A stretch of 64,000 nt of DNA from NCBI GenBank assembly GCA_030765065.1, contig CM060990.1:674218118-674282117 (forward strand). The letters are read 5' to 3'. The first letter of the stretch is position 1. Every line of letters begins with the position of its first letter. Of this stretch, positions 33,295-43,570 are shown piece after piece. The position numbers and the translations under genes are program-made. The stretch comes from Deroplatys truncata (Eukaryota; Arthropoda; Insecta; Mantodea; Mantidae). The notes below the pieces were generated by a model that was given only the letters and a program-made list of their open reading frames with translations, did no database searches and was not told where the DNA came from.

Positions 33295-33555
33295 TTTTTG
33301 TCCTTCAAATGCAAAGAAAATGGAATACTCCACATAGCAACCAGCTCTTAAAATATTTGACTATCGCTTAAAACCTACCATATTCCCCTTGCATCTACAA
33401 GAAAATTAGCAATAAGATTAACATTTCGATATCTAGATTAACATGAAACATATGGGGAATAAGCGTTTGTAAAAATAGATTGTACAAGAGTAGAAAAGGT
33501 CGTGTGAGTGTAACACATCAGATATTTTTGTCCTGAACATGCAAAGAACGCTTAA

Positions 33556-35905
33556 GGGGAGGCATCGGTGAAATTCGGGCAAAAATGATGAAAAATCCAA
33601 TTTTTCGTTTTTTGCCTTAAAATTATGTTTATGCTTTGTACTTTCAGAATATATTGTAGTTTACGCCGCATCGCCATTTAAAAGGCCGTTACGTCATGAT
33701 TTAAATGCCCATGTGCGGGTGGGTGTGGCTCCTGAAATTCACTCCTTACCCCATTCAAGCAAAATCGCGTACAATTTTGAAGTTTAAATCAGGCGGTCAC
33801 ATTCATTGCTGGTAAATGATAGCAGAGACATCTTCTGGGATTTTCTGCAAACATTCACCCCGGGAAGGCATGTCTTCAGTTCATTTGTTTATTGTCAGTG
33901 AGCGAACACGTGCTTATGTTTTTGAAAAATGTAGACATGATATACACCTTGTACAACAGAGAAGGCTTCTTTATAGTGACCTACAAGTAGATAAGTACAA
34001 TTTAGAATAAGAATATGTATAATATAGTAGAAAATATGGCAGGGAATATCAAATAAGTTTCTTATTGTAAGAGAAAATCTGGTTTGTTGTTTGTAAAGAT
34101 GCAAGCACCTAATTCTCTTTTCACTGTCAGAATCTACTATAAGGTTGTAAAAATCGTATGTTAGGTGGACTAACCTTCCATAAATTTCTTGTTATTAATT
34201 CGTATAACATTACAACAAAATTGTTAGGCCTAGTAAGAGAAGACAGACAAAGAAATCTCTTGCAGCAAGATAAAATATAATGTCCAGTTGGCAAATCTGA
34301 GGTGGGAAACAAACAAAGTTAGCCCTGCAGTAGATCTTGAAGAAGCAAGTTCAAGTGGTAAAAAATTTCAACATTTCTTCAAGGATGATGAAATGAAATA
34401 AATGTGAAACTACCAAATCCAGATTATGTACTTGTGCTCAGTGAAGTTTGGAGTAAAATATTTAGCAGTTTAACATGCACAGATTGTGGATTGCAAGGTT
34501 TAGAAGCAAAATTTAGTGGTACAAAAGGATTTGCCAGTAAAGTAACTGTACAATCCTCTTCTTGTCATTGAAGTTATGTGGATACATACCTACACTAGTC
34601 CTAGAGTTACCAATGAGCACATTTTGATGTAAATCGCAAAATGGTTGAGCATTTCACCAAGCAGTTTGAAAGCTGAAACCATTGTAAAGCTTCAAAATTA
34701 TTATAGATATGCAATTAAAAACAATCCTCCAAATGTAAATCAGATGAAATCTGCAATATTTGCAACTCTCTATCACTGCATGTCAACTGAGGAGAAGCCA
34801 TAACACTTTAAATGTCCTGGAGGTGAATCATCTTGGTACTTTTATAATTGCCTGTTGTTAAAAGTGAGGAAATCCCTAAACCTGAAGGGAAGAGAACATT
34901 TGTTTCATCCAATGTAGTCAGTGCAATTATGCCAGTACAACAAAGATTAACCAATACTAATTTATTAGAGGTGTACAAAAGGAAAAACTCAAAATGCAAA
35001 TGAGAGTTTACATAGTTTAATATGGAGTAAATGTCCCAAAGAAGCTTTTGTTTCTAGAAAGAATACAAATTGCTGTGACTTCAATTATCAGTGAATTCAA
35101 TATGGGTTGTGAGAGTACTCTGTATGCAAAGGATAGGGTCACAGCTAGTAAAGTAAGTCCAGTCAGCAAAATAATTAGTAGTGTCAGGGATAGGCGACGA
35201 TTAAAGCAGAGTGCACTAAGTACATTAAATACATTCAAATCAGCAAACAAACAGTTAAAAGCGTTAAAGCTTAAAGAAGAGGAAGCTAAACAGGTGTCTC
35301 AGGGACCTTCATATGGTTCAGGGGAATTCTAAAGCAGTAAATGTGTGTTGTTATACATTTAAAACTTTAAAGTCATTTTTCTTCGCTTTCTGTTTTTCTA
35401 CATTTTTTAATGTTCAAAATGCTCCTTGCAATGCATTTTTCGATGGATTTCTTTGACATTTTGCACACATGTTTTTAGATAACTGGTACACAAAATTTGG
35501 TATTTTAAATGATTTATATGGAGCAGTTTAATTGTTATTGAATTTTTATTTTGAAAATTATTAATAATTTGGAAAAAAAGGTAATCTATGTATTCAATAA
35601 TTCTTTTCTCCAAAACTATTTGACACATCTAAAATAGAATACCAAGTTTTGTAGACATAGTCAAAAGAAACATACAACCAGAGTTTATTTTATTTACAAC
35701 TAATAATGTTATGTATGGAGCATTTGTTATACTACACTAAAACTGTGGCAAAAAATAGTAAATGATTTTTTTTTGCAAAACTATCTTAGATGGAAAACTG
35801 AAACTTAGCATACCTACTAGATACCGTTTGGCACAAATACATACAAAATGTCATATCATTATGACCAAAACTATGGATTTTAGCAATTTTCACAGATGCC
35901 TCCCC
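33556..35905 (+). mobile_element. TTAA-flanked DNA transposon with Mutator-like-domain transposase relic (2350 bp)
   Basis: GGGGAGGCATC at 33556 is matched by GATGCCTCCCC ending at 35905, and TTAA stands on both sides (33552-33555; 35906-35909). Neighbouring monomers show the empty site GCGCTTAAAAG, so TTAA is a true 4-base duplication. Similarity continues weakly inward (GTGAAATT against GTGAAAATT). The transposase relic at 34430-35331 is of the same family as 18436-20355. TTAA duplication is known for piggyBac and Kolobok; the protein is not piggyBac, so a Kolobok-type assignment is favoured. Confidence 0.85.
34430..35331 (+). pseudogene. Internally deleted Mutator-like-domain transposase
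   Basis: The plus strand reads VLSEVWSKIFSSLTCTDCG, a CxxC module, then HFDVNR, aligning with VLNELCSNIVCDECG ... FDVNRR of the copy at 18436-20355. The text then jumps to NVNQMKSAIFATLYHCMSTE, ESSWYFYNC and KTQNANESLHSLIWSKCPKE, matching the later half. About 350 residues, including both aspartate motifs, are deleted. The C-terminal frame 35048-35331 (FVSRK-type start, EFNMGCEST, then a Lys/Ala-rich tail) is the longest open part. Stops and frameshifts occur elsewhere. It cannot encode an active enzyme; mobility would need another copy's enzyme. Confidence 0.8.
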
Positions 35906-37367
35906 TTAAAAGATTTGACGATCGCTTAAAACCTACCATATTCCCATTGCAACTACAAGAAAATTAGCAATAAGATTAACATCTCGATATCTCGATTAAC
36001 ATGAAACATATGGCGAATAAGCGTTTGTAGAAATAGTTTGTACAAGAGTAGAAAAGGTCATGTGAGTGTAACACATCAGATTTTTTTTTGTCCTGGACAT
36101 GCAAAGAGCGCTTAAAAGATCTGACTATCGCTTAAAACGTACCATATTCCCCTTGCATCTACAAGAAAATTAGCAATAAGATTAACATCGCGATATCTCG
36201 ATTAACATGAAACATATGGGGAATAAGCGTTTATAAGAATAGTTTGTACAAGAGTAGAAAAGGTCATGTGAGTGTAACACATCAGATTTTTTTGTCCTGG
36301 ACATGCAAAGAGCGCTTAAAAGATCTGACTATCGCTTAAAACCTACCATATTCCCCTTGCATCTACAAGAAAATTAGCAATGAGATTAACATCTCGATAT
36401 CTCGATTAACATGAAACATATGGGGAATAAGCGTTTGTAGAAATAGTTTGTACAAGAGTAGAAAAGGTCATGTGAGTGTAACACATCAGATTTTTTTGTC
36501 CTGGACATGCAAAGAGCGCTTAAAAGATCTGACTATCGCTTAAAACCTACCACATTCCCCTTGCATCTACAAGAAAATTAGTAATAAGATTAACATCGCG
36601 ATATCTCGATTAACATGAAACATATGGGGAATAAGCGTTTATAGGAATAGTTTTTACAAGAGTAGAAAAGGTCATGTGAGTGTAACACATCAGATTTTTT
36701 TGTCCTGGACATGCAAAGAGCGCTTAAAAGATCTGACTATCGCTTAAAACCTACCATATTCCCCTTGCATCTACAAGAAAATTAGCAATAAGACTAACAT
36801 CGCGATATCTCGATTAACATGAAACATATGGGGAATAAGCGTTTGTAAAAATAGTTTGTACAAGAGTAGAGTAGGTCATGTGAGTGTAAACCATCATATA
36901 TTTTTGTCCTGGACATGCAAAGAGCGCTTAAAAGATCTGACTATCGCTTAAAACCTACCATATTCCCCTTGCATCTACAAGAAAATTAGCAATAAGGTTA
37001 ACATCGCGATATCTCGATTAACATGAAACATATGAGGAATAAGCGGTTGTAAAAATAGTTTGTACAAGAGTAGAAAAGGTCATGTGAGTGTAACACATCA
37101 GATATTTTTGCCCTGGACATGTAAAGAGCGCTTAAAAGATCTGACTATCGCTTAAAACCTACCGTATTGCTATTGCATCTACAAGAAAATTAGTAATAGG
37201 ATTAACATCGCGATTAACATGAAGCATATGGCGAATAAGCGTTTGTAAAAATAGTTTGTACAAGAGTAGAGAAAGTCATGTGAGTGTAACACATCAGATT
37301 TTTTTATAATGTTTCGTATTTAAATTCAGACTCTGGCTACCTCGCTTGAAGTAGAGTAATATTTCGT

Positions 37368-37405
37368 TTGATGATAAATCGGTTCTATGATGAACTCTCA
37401 AATTA
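37368..37405 (+). pseudogene. Left flank of the split KRBA2/integrase-like fragment (tentative)
   Basis: ATG at 37368 reads INRFYDELSNY up to the mariner insertion at 37406. FYDEL fits the text that precedes LxxxExYxxxxxxL in KRBA2-like proteins, but the joined frame across the mariner meets a stop, so this is only suggestive. Confidence 0.25.
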
Positions 37406-38301
37406 CGTGGGCTGTTCAATAAAGACTGAGACTGATTTTTTTTCACAGATATTTTTTACTCCATTTCAATGTTGTACCGCTATTTTTCAAAGTAGTCCCC
37501 TCCTACTTGAATGCACTTTTTATAACGTCTCTGCCAGTCCTCGAACACATGGTGCAGGCCATTCTTTGTCAGGTCTTTGAGAATCGCCTCACTTTTCTTC
37601 AGCACTGCTTCAGTGCTCTCAAATCAAATGCCCCGGAGCTTTGCCTTTAGTGATGGGAATAAAAAGAAATCACAGGTGACAAGATCTGGGCTATAAGGCG
37701 GATGCGTACACAGGTAATGTTGAATTTAGCCAAAAATGCCTGGATTTGATTAGCGACGTGAGGCCGCGCGTTGTTGTGATGAAGTCGCCACCCATTCCGA
37801 TGAAATTCTGGACGTTTCCTTGCAATGTGCTTCCTCAGTGTAGCCAATACTGACGTGTAATCCGCTGCTGTAATAGTAGCGCAAGGAGGGACAACAATCA
37901 CAGCAGCTGTGTTGATGTTGACTTCAGTCATAACGGAAGCCGAAACACCAGGCCCACCATGTTTAGCCCAGAAGACTCGCCCTTCTTTGAAGTCCTTGAA
38001 CAACCTAAACACTGTTGCATGATGTATGCATCTTTACCGTATGTTTGCTTTAGCTTTTCGAAAGTTTCTGAGGCTCTATGATTTAAACGAAAGCAGGATT
38101 TTATTGCGCTGTATTGCTCCTCTTGTGTCACCTCCATTTTGTGGTATGCGAAATTCAAGTAGGGTCAACAATATACAGCATTACTACCAACCTGCCAATA
38201 CGAGAGTGCTGCCGCTTATGGACATTATACATGAAACCCTGTTCTTTTCAAATATTTATAGTAGGAAAAAATCAGTCTCGGTCTTTATTGATCAGCCCTC
38301 G
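37406..38301 (-). mobile_element. Mariner-family transposon, internally deleted (896 bp)
   Basis: CGTGGGCTGTTCAATAAAGA at 37406 pairs with the complement of the right end (CGAGGGCTGATCAATAAAGA, reading in from 38301), followed on both sides by GACTGATTTTTT-type sequence. TA flanks at 37404-37405 and 38302-38303. Full-length mariners are about 1.3 kb, so about 400 bases are missing. The transposase runs on the minus strand. Confidence 0.85.
37647..38134 (-). pseudogene. Mariner transposase, frameshifted, deleted, catalytic residue changed
   Basis: The minus strand starts MEVTQEEQYSAIKSCFRLNH and runs through KLKQTYGKDA, the N-terminal helix-turn-helix region. A frameshift then leads to VFRLFKDFKEGR, which is fused directly to VFWAKHGGPGVSA; the linker and the first catalytic Asp region expected between them are deleted. 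Next come ATLRKHIARKRPEFHRNGWR and LHHNNARPHVA. The last is the HHDNARPH motif of the family with its catalytic Asp replaced by Asn. The C-terminal end beyond FLAKFNITCV is degraded. This copy is inactive by three independent defects. Confidence 0.8.
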
Positions 38302-38303
38302 TA

Positions 38304-38543
38304 GAACTAATAGTGCTAAAAACAGATGAAAATTACAATAGGATGGTGAAGGATCTATTGAAGGCTAAAACGACCATGAAGAAGGAACCTCGGGACTATT
38401 GCCTATTGAAGAGGTATGATGAAATTATTGAGAGCAAAAATAGATTAATTTATCCAGTTAAAGAGGGAACCAGTAATTTTCAGCATTATGTTAAAGATTC
38501 TGAACTATTTCACGTGCTTCATGACTCATTTGGCAATTGGTAA
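38304..38543 (+). pseudogene. KRBA2/integrase-type transposon protein fragment
   Basis: Frame VLKTDENYNRMVKDLLKAKT, then EPRDYCLLKRYDEII, LIYPVKEGT, HYVKDSELFHVLHDSFGNW and a stop. The order ..(D/R)Y.LL++YD.........LI.PV........YYV...ELF.V+H..H...GHG is that of KRBA2-like proteins, which carry the H2C2 zinc-binding region and integrase core of Ginger/gypsy-type origin. The fragment breaks off where the H2C2 histidines begin. It abuts the right end of the mariner, so the mariner probably landed in this older relic. Confidence 0.6.
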
Positions 38544-38689
38544 TTTCATATTCTCAGAATAGTTGTTTAAAATTTTCTGACTTATTATTTATATATTTAA
38601 TTATTGTATGTGTCTTTAACAAATTTTTGTAAAAATATTTTCCATGCAACTATGCAATATTAAATTATTCTTTAAGATATGTTTTTTTC

Positions 38690-39110
38690 ATTTATATAGA
38701 TTACCGTGACAGAGTCTAACATTGTATATAATGCCTAGGCAATATCTACAAAGCATAGGAAAAGTATAAGACAAAGTAGGAATTTTATACTTTGCCAAAA
38801 ATCGTCCGGCATTTTATACAACTCCCAGGCATTCTATATAATGCCTGAATTTTATACTTTGCCTGTAACATATGCATTAGCAACACATATAACGCCTTAT
38901 CTGCAGTAAGTACTCTGTTCAAAGCCTGTCTCAAACAAGAGCTCCATTCAAATTGCTCCGTAACAGTGATAGATATTTGTAAAACGTACTGGTGGATGGA
39001 TGTGTGAATTAGCGTAAAGTTAACGCCTTACCTGCAGTACTCCGTCCAAAGCCTGACTCTCCAAGACTTCCATGCAGAGCGCTCCGTTACATTACACTAA
39101 CCGTCGTCTT
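38690..39110 (+). repeat. Dispersed repeat with internal duplication
   Basis: ATAATGCCTAGGCAATAT, TTTATACTTTGCC (twice) and ATTATA-rich variants of GGCATT are clustered at 38720-38870. AACGCCTTATCTGCAGTA (38891) and AACGCCTTACCTGCAGTA (39023) start two related blocks about 132 bases apart, both ending GCTCCGTAACA/GCTCCGTTACA. Pieces recur at 32500-32650. Confidence 0.6.
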
Positions 39111-40395
39111 GAGACAGCTACTTGTTGTTTCAGAGCGCTCACTGAAAGTGACTGTCCCTGCAGCTCGTGAGTACAGCCAGTCAGATAAGCGCTCAAACCC
39201 CTCCACCTATTACTCCCAGCATAACATAACATTTCAACTGTTGACGGATTTATTTATACTGGATTTATATTTATACATTAGTAGTTTCGCAAAATACACG
39301 TTAACTTATAATTTCCTCTTTCGTTAACAGCCTGAGAAAGACGATTTATTAGTCATGTAGAAAGGGCACCAAAGAAAACCTCACTGCACCTCGCGTCTAT
39401 GTCACATTATTTATCGTTGTGAGTGGCCTTGCGAAGCCATGGCCATTTCATTGGTTGCTTTAGGCCGCGGTGCAAGGCGCCAGTCCTTCTAAATAGTTAC
39501 TCCAATAACCACGGTTACAAAATAGAGTAGAAACAAAATACATGTTTGCGCTCTTGATCGTATTGGCTTAAAGAGAAAGAGGTAGAGGGAGTCCATTCAG
39601 TTTGTCATACAGACCTCTTATCGTGATTGGTAGCCCATACCTTATTGGCTAGTGCAGGACACGCCTTTGAAAGGGTTAAAAGCTAAGGGGAAAGCTTGAT
39701 GAGCGCCCAGGTTAGCGAAATGTAGAATGTGTAGTGTGAGAAGATTATTAGGGGGTGCAAATTAAAGCTTGAATGGTATTCATTAAACACATAGCAAGGC
39801 AGCACTTTATAACAAACAATAAACAGAACTGTATTCTCACAGTGATATTAATGCTTATTGCTGCATAGAAGCAAACATAACTAAATAATAAATAAATAAA
39901 GCAGCATGTTTTCCCTCTAATTCAAACTAAAATTAGTTAATATACCTTCACTAACATATTGCTAATCATAGGAATACAACAGGATTATAGACAAAAATAT
40001 AACCGAATTTTATCTCTATAATATGTATGTCTCATTCGGTAAACAATATAAATTTACATATTTAACTCTAGTTTCTAAACATGATCAGTCAATTACAACA
40101 AATGAGTAATTTGCATTTAGTAAAGGAATTTCGTAAACGGATTTTTACTGGGAGTGCCCACTTTCTGACGAGTATGTAGACTGTCTTCCCCACTTTCCTG
40201 GAACATTTTTATCCAATAATTTACTACAAGACAACACTTTTATGCACTGCCGTTGCAATTGCTGTAACAGTGCTAGCAGCCTCCCACATACCCACGATAC
40301 GTCCACGAGTAATTTCGCTAGTATACGGCATGACTGGTTCTGAGACAATAAACATACTTTGGTTTCAAAGACACCAGAAAAAGCATACTTAAAAA
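39111..40395. other. No recognisable gene
   Basis: No known repeat or exon recognised; AT-rich from 39760 on. Confidence 0.4.
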
Positions 40396-40399
40396 ACCA

Positions 40400-40468
40400 T
40401 CAGTCTACCCGCGAACTTGGGATCGAAAGGCTGGTGCCTAACCAACTGAGCCATCCAGACATACTCAT
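40400..40468 (-). repeat. tRNA-like fragment (reverse)
   Basis: Reverse complement GTCTGGATGGCTCAGTTGGT then TAGGCACCAGCC has a clear A box, but the B box is damaged (AAGTTCGCGGG without GTTCGAnnC). A SINE head or tRNA pseudogene. Confidence 0.5.
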
Positions 40469-40704
40469 CCATTTCGAGGGAGTAATAGGTAAAATTTTGG
40501 CAGTAATTGGTTTAATAGGATTCCGTTCATTGAAAACTGAAAGAAAATGGTATGATTTATTCCTGAACTCTCTGCAAAAATAAAAAAGGAGATTCCAAAG
40601 GAATTCATAACCCCGATACAAAGACCCATAAAATCCTCCTTATTTGATTTTGAAAGGAACAAAACACTTGTTTCATACTGTCTCAAACGAAAGAAAGTAA
40701 TTCT

Positions 40705-40865
40705 TTTGGAATTAATTGTTCTTTCACACAAGCCGTGTGTTGGACAGGGTTGGAAAGGTAGAATCAGATGACTGAAAAATTCAATGCCATAGCCGTGATT
40801 TGAACCACGGATCTCCCGGTCTCCGTCCGGTTGCTCTAACCACTGAGCTACCATGACAACATGCT
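40705..40865 (-). repeat. SINE family C, complete head (reverse)
   Basis: Reverse complement GTCATGGTAGCTCAGTGGTT ... ATCCGTGGTTCAAATCACGG has good A and B boxes, then GCTATGGCATTGAATTTTTC and the tail CAACACACGGCTTGTGTGAA, which ends GAACAATTA. It is 70-80% tRNA-like over the first 72 bases. Confidence 0.75.
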
Positions 40866-41023
40866 GACAGGACATTAAATTCTCCAACTGATTCGCATTT
40901 TTCCCGGTAAACCACAAGGAGATCTCAAATTGTATTGAGATGTCATACCCCAATGGCGACTTACATTCTTTGTAAGTACTTAAGTCCCGGGGTTTATAGT
41001 ACAACCACTATTAGGTCAATTAA

Positions 41024-41195
41024 TGGAATTAATTGTTCTTTCACACAAGCCGTGTGTTGGACAGGGTTGGAAAGGTAGAATCAGATGACTGAAAAATTCA
41101 ATACCATAGCCGGGATTTGAACCACGGATCTCCCGGTGGTTCAAATCCCGGATATGGCATTGAATTTTTCGGTCATCTGATTCTACCTTTCCAAA
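41024..41195. repeat. Two family C SINEs fused head-to-head (palindrome)
   Basis: Left arm 41069-41124 (reverse-oriented copy) and right arm 41137-41192 (forward copy) are inverted repeats with few mismatches around CGGATCTCCCGG. Both copies have lost the A-box half of the head at the junction. The left copy keeps its complete tail and even the same GGAATTAATTGTTCTTTCAC start as the copy at 40705; the right copy ends early at CTACCTTTCC. Confidence 0.85.
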
Positions 41196-41267
41196 GTAAT
41201 TCTATTGTTTGCACAATGTAAGAGAAAGTATACTCATCCGTTTGGAATCAGTTGCTGGAACTTCAGG

Positions 41268-41479
41268 ACTGCATTAAAATGTTTGTACTAGCACTGCATG
41301 CCATAAATCCTAATATTGCTTACGTAAATGTGATTCACTGTATTGAATTAATTGCAGAAGTAAATTATGCTTTGTTTTACAAATTACTTCTAACGGTAAT
41401 CCAAATAGAGAGCCTAAACAAAGCTGGAGAATGTGATGAATTGACTGTACTTTTGGAACCAGAAAACTTGAAAAAAAAG
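41268..41479 (+). CDS. Possible internal exon of an unknown gene
   Basis: The segment follows GGAACTTCAG and precedes GTTAGTGA, an acceptable acceptor and donor, and is open throughout: CIKMFVLALHAINPNIAYVN, then VIHCIELIAEVNYALFYKLL and EPENLKKK. No known domain was recognised, and no neighbouring exon was found. The call rests only on the open frame and splice context. Confidence 0.2.
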
Positions 41480-41730
41480 GTTAGTGATAGCATTATTGGG
41501 GTGGAAATTAATGTTTACAGTAATAAACAGCACGCTATAAAATGATTTGCTACAATTAGAAAGCTTCCTTCCATTGTTGTATTTAAATTGTAGCATTTTG
41601 ATGTGGTTTCTTCCATACATGTCTAATCCAACAAAGTAGTTATGTTTTATCAGATGTTTCAATTGTTGGAAGAGTAGTTGATCCACCCTTTGGAGATTAG
41701 CACATAGGGTTTTAAGATGAGGTTTGTATA

Positions 41731-41990
41731 TTCATGCTTCTTTCCGAGTATTATCTGTACATTTTATTTGTATGTTTTATTTCTTCTTAGCATAGCTTGC
41801 AGCAGAAAGTTAAAACTAGTGTTTAAAACCAAGTAAAACATTTGTTTCTATTTCAAACTATTACACTATAAAATATATCAGTATGTGCATTCATGCTTCT
41901 TTCACAGTATTATCTACACATTTTATTTGTATTTTTTATTTCATCTTAGCATTGATTGTTACAGAAAGTTAAAACTAGCGTTACAAATAA
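41731..41990 (+). repeat. 159-bp-period duplication
   Basis: TTCATGCTTCTTTC at 41731 and 41890 begin two copies, both running through ATTTTATTTGTAT, TTAGCAT and CAGAAAGTTAAAACTAG. Confidence 0.8.
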
Positions 41991-42217
41991 AGAGAAGCAT
42001 TTGCTTTTATACAGGATGAGCCAAAGACTCCGAACCGCCTACGCGGTGTTTTTCCTGTCCGCGTCCTCGGCGCTCGTTGCCGTCTGCTGCTACGCGGATG
42101 AAACGACATAACATTTTTAAAACTACTTTTAAAGGCTTTACTTACCAACTTTATGAAAGGAAATGCTGAGGCTGGCCACCGTCGTTGTCCATACATTTTT
42201 GGCACCTCTTTAGGAAA

Positions 42218-42499
42218 CTATCCATCATGGAATTTTTGGGGGGGATTTTCCAAACGATGATCGATGTCGTCTAATATTTCTTCGGTAAGAACCGAACGCC
42301 GTCTTTTAGATTTCTTAACCTGAATACTTCCTGTGGCCTGAAATATACTGTAAAGTTCCTGGATTGTTGTACGGCCTGGAACTTTTACACCTGGAAATCT
42401 TTCTGCAAATCGCACCTTCACTTCGCGAGCTGACCGAGTTAACACATATGAATCATAAATAAATACACGCTGTGCAGTAGAAAACATATACTGAGCCAT
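42218..42499 (-). pseudogene. N-terminal helix-turn-helix of mariner-like transposase
   Basis: ATG at 42499 opens MAQYMFSTAQRVFIYDSYVL, then RSAREVKVRFAERFPGVKVP, TTIQELYSIFQATGSIQVKK and TEEILDDIDHRLENPPQK. This is the DUF4817-type DNA-binding N-terminus (about 85 residues) found ahead of the DDE domain in insect mariner-like transposases. It is free of stops, but at 42240 it joins directly to the 3' end of the same gene, so the catalytic domain is missing. Confidence 0.75.
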
Positions 42500-42676
42500 A
42501 ATATACTTTGTGACTAAGTACAGGACAAAATAATAAATGACTAGTAATAACTGAACTACATCACATCACCGTCAACTCAAAGCTGCACTTCACACTGCAG
42601 AACAAAACCACAACAGTGTGACTTTGTTTATAGTAGCGGTGCGTTATCATGTTTTTATCATGTTTCCACACGCCCA

Positions 42677-42859
42677 GTGGAAAAACACCGGGCAGTCGGT
42701 AATAGTGTTCATAAAATACCCCTTTGGGGTGACTTAAAACATAAAGTGTACAAGACAAACCCACACATCTTGGAAGAATTAAAACAACAAAATATCCACC
42801 AGGAAATTTCTCAACGTGAACTACGGCGAGTGATGGATAGTTTCCTAAACAGATGCTAA
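42677..42859 (+). pseudogene. C-terminal fragment of the same mariner-like transposase
   Basis: PLWGDLKHKVYKTNPHILEE, then LKQQNIHQEISQRELRRVMD and SFLNRC match the FLWG.LK.KVY..NP.TLEELK..I..EI..I....L.RVM.SFL+RC tail of the family. The plus-strand orientation is opposite to the N-terminal piece at 42218-42499, showing an inversion between the halves. The usual I(S)QI spacer is shortened. Confidence 0.75.
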
Positions 42860-43058
42860 AAATGAATGGACAACGACGGTGGCCAGTTTCAGCATCTCCT
42901 TTCGTAAAGTTGGCAAGTAAAACCTTTAAAAGTAATTTTAAAAATGTTGTATGGTTTCATCCGCGCCTTTCTATGAAAGCAGCAGACGGCAACGAGCGCC
43001 GAGGACGTGGATAGGAAACACACCGCACAGGCGGTTCGGAGTCTTTTTGCTCACTCTG

Positions 43059-43570
43059 TATATAGTTGCTATAAATTATAAGTTATAACTTATAATATTA
43101 TAAATTATAGATATATCATATTTCCAGTTGTTAATGCCATTTATTTTATGAAGGGGGTTCGGAAAGACCTATTTAATCAATGTTAAATTTGCTATATTCA
43201 GGTTCCTTTTTCTCATAAACCATATAGAGTAGAGAGTTAAAATTTTTAATACTTAATATTGGATATGTTGTTATGATTTTAACAGAAGAATTTGCCTTCA
43301 ATATATTTTGTTTTTAAGAAATGTTTTTTTTAACAAAGCACTTAAAAAACAAATTAAAATATGGAACAATTTTTTTTTATTTGGGGAAAAAATAAGATAG
43401 AAATAAATCCTCATATCAATAGTAGTAAGCACATATAAGGAGCATGTGGTGAAAAATTTACAGATATAACTTTTGTAGGGGCTGAGGAAAAGATATGTAT
43501 ATGAGAAAATGTAGTTTTTTTTAAGAAATTAGCTATAAATTAGAATACAGGTTGTAATCATACGTTAATG
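43059..43570. other. No recognisable gene
   Basis: Strongly AT-rich, with a short self-complementary TTATAAGTTATAACTTATAA block near 43078. Confidence 0.5.

Larger units (their letters stand above)
33295..37302 (+). repeat. 204-bp satellite array, 3' end of family R copy 7
   Basis: GTCCTGGACATGCAAAGAGC recurs at 36090, 36294, 36498, 36702, 36906 and 37110, a constant period of 204. Each monomer continues TGACTATCGCTTAAAACCTA, CTACAAGAAAATTAGCAATA, GATATCTCGATTAACATG, GGGGAATAAGCGTTTGT and GTGAGTGTAACACATCAGA. Counting an older diverged monomer at 33295-33525 and one split by the element at 33556-35905, there are eight. Inner monomers are most alike, as expected from unequal exchange. Single decayed monomers end other family R copies. 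Confidence 0.95.
42012..43058. mobile_element. Rearranged (fold-back) mariner-like element, 1047 bp
   Basis: CAGGATGAGCCAAAGACTCC at 42012 and, reading in from 43058, CAGAGTGAGCAAAAAGACTCC are terminal repeats flanked by TA (42010-42011; 43059-43060). Inverted similarity extends about 220 bases and includes the 3' end of the transposase gene on both sides (DSFLKRCQKC region near 42190-42235 and VMDSFLNRC near 42835-42857). The element thus has two 3' ends facing outward. The left half also holds the transposase N-terminus (42218-42499, minus) and the right half the C-terminus (42677-42859, plus). Confidence 0.8.

Noticed and set aside
33556-35905. piggyBac element (because of TTAA)
   Set aside because: The coding relic matches the Mutator-like-domain transposase at 18436-20355 and not a piggyBac protein; ends differ from the CCYT-type of piggyBac.
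35910-37302. CRISPR-like array
   Set aside because: Whole 204-bp units are repeated without unique spacers, and the sequence is eukaryotic.
40790-40862. Functional tRNA gene
   Set aside because: Good Pol III boxes, but the same head is repeated with the same non-tRNA tail at 27668 and 41024, so it is a SINE.
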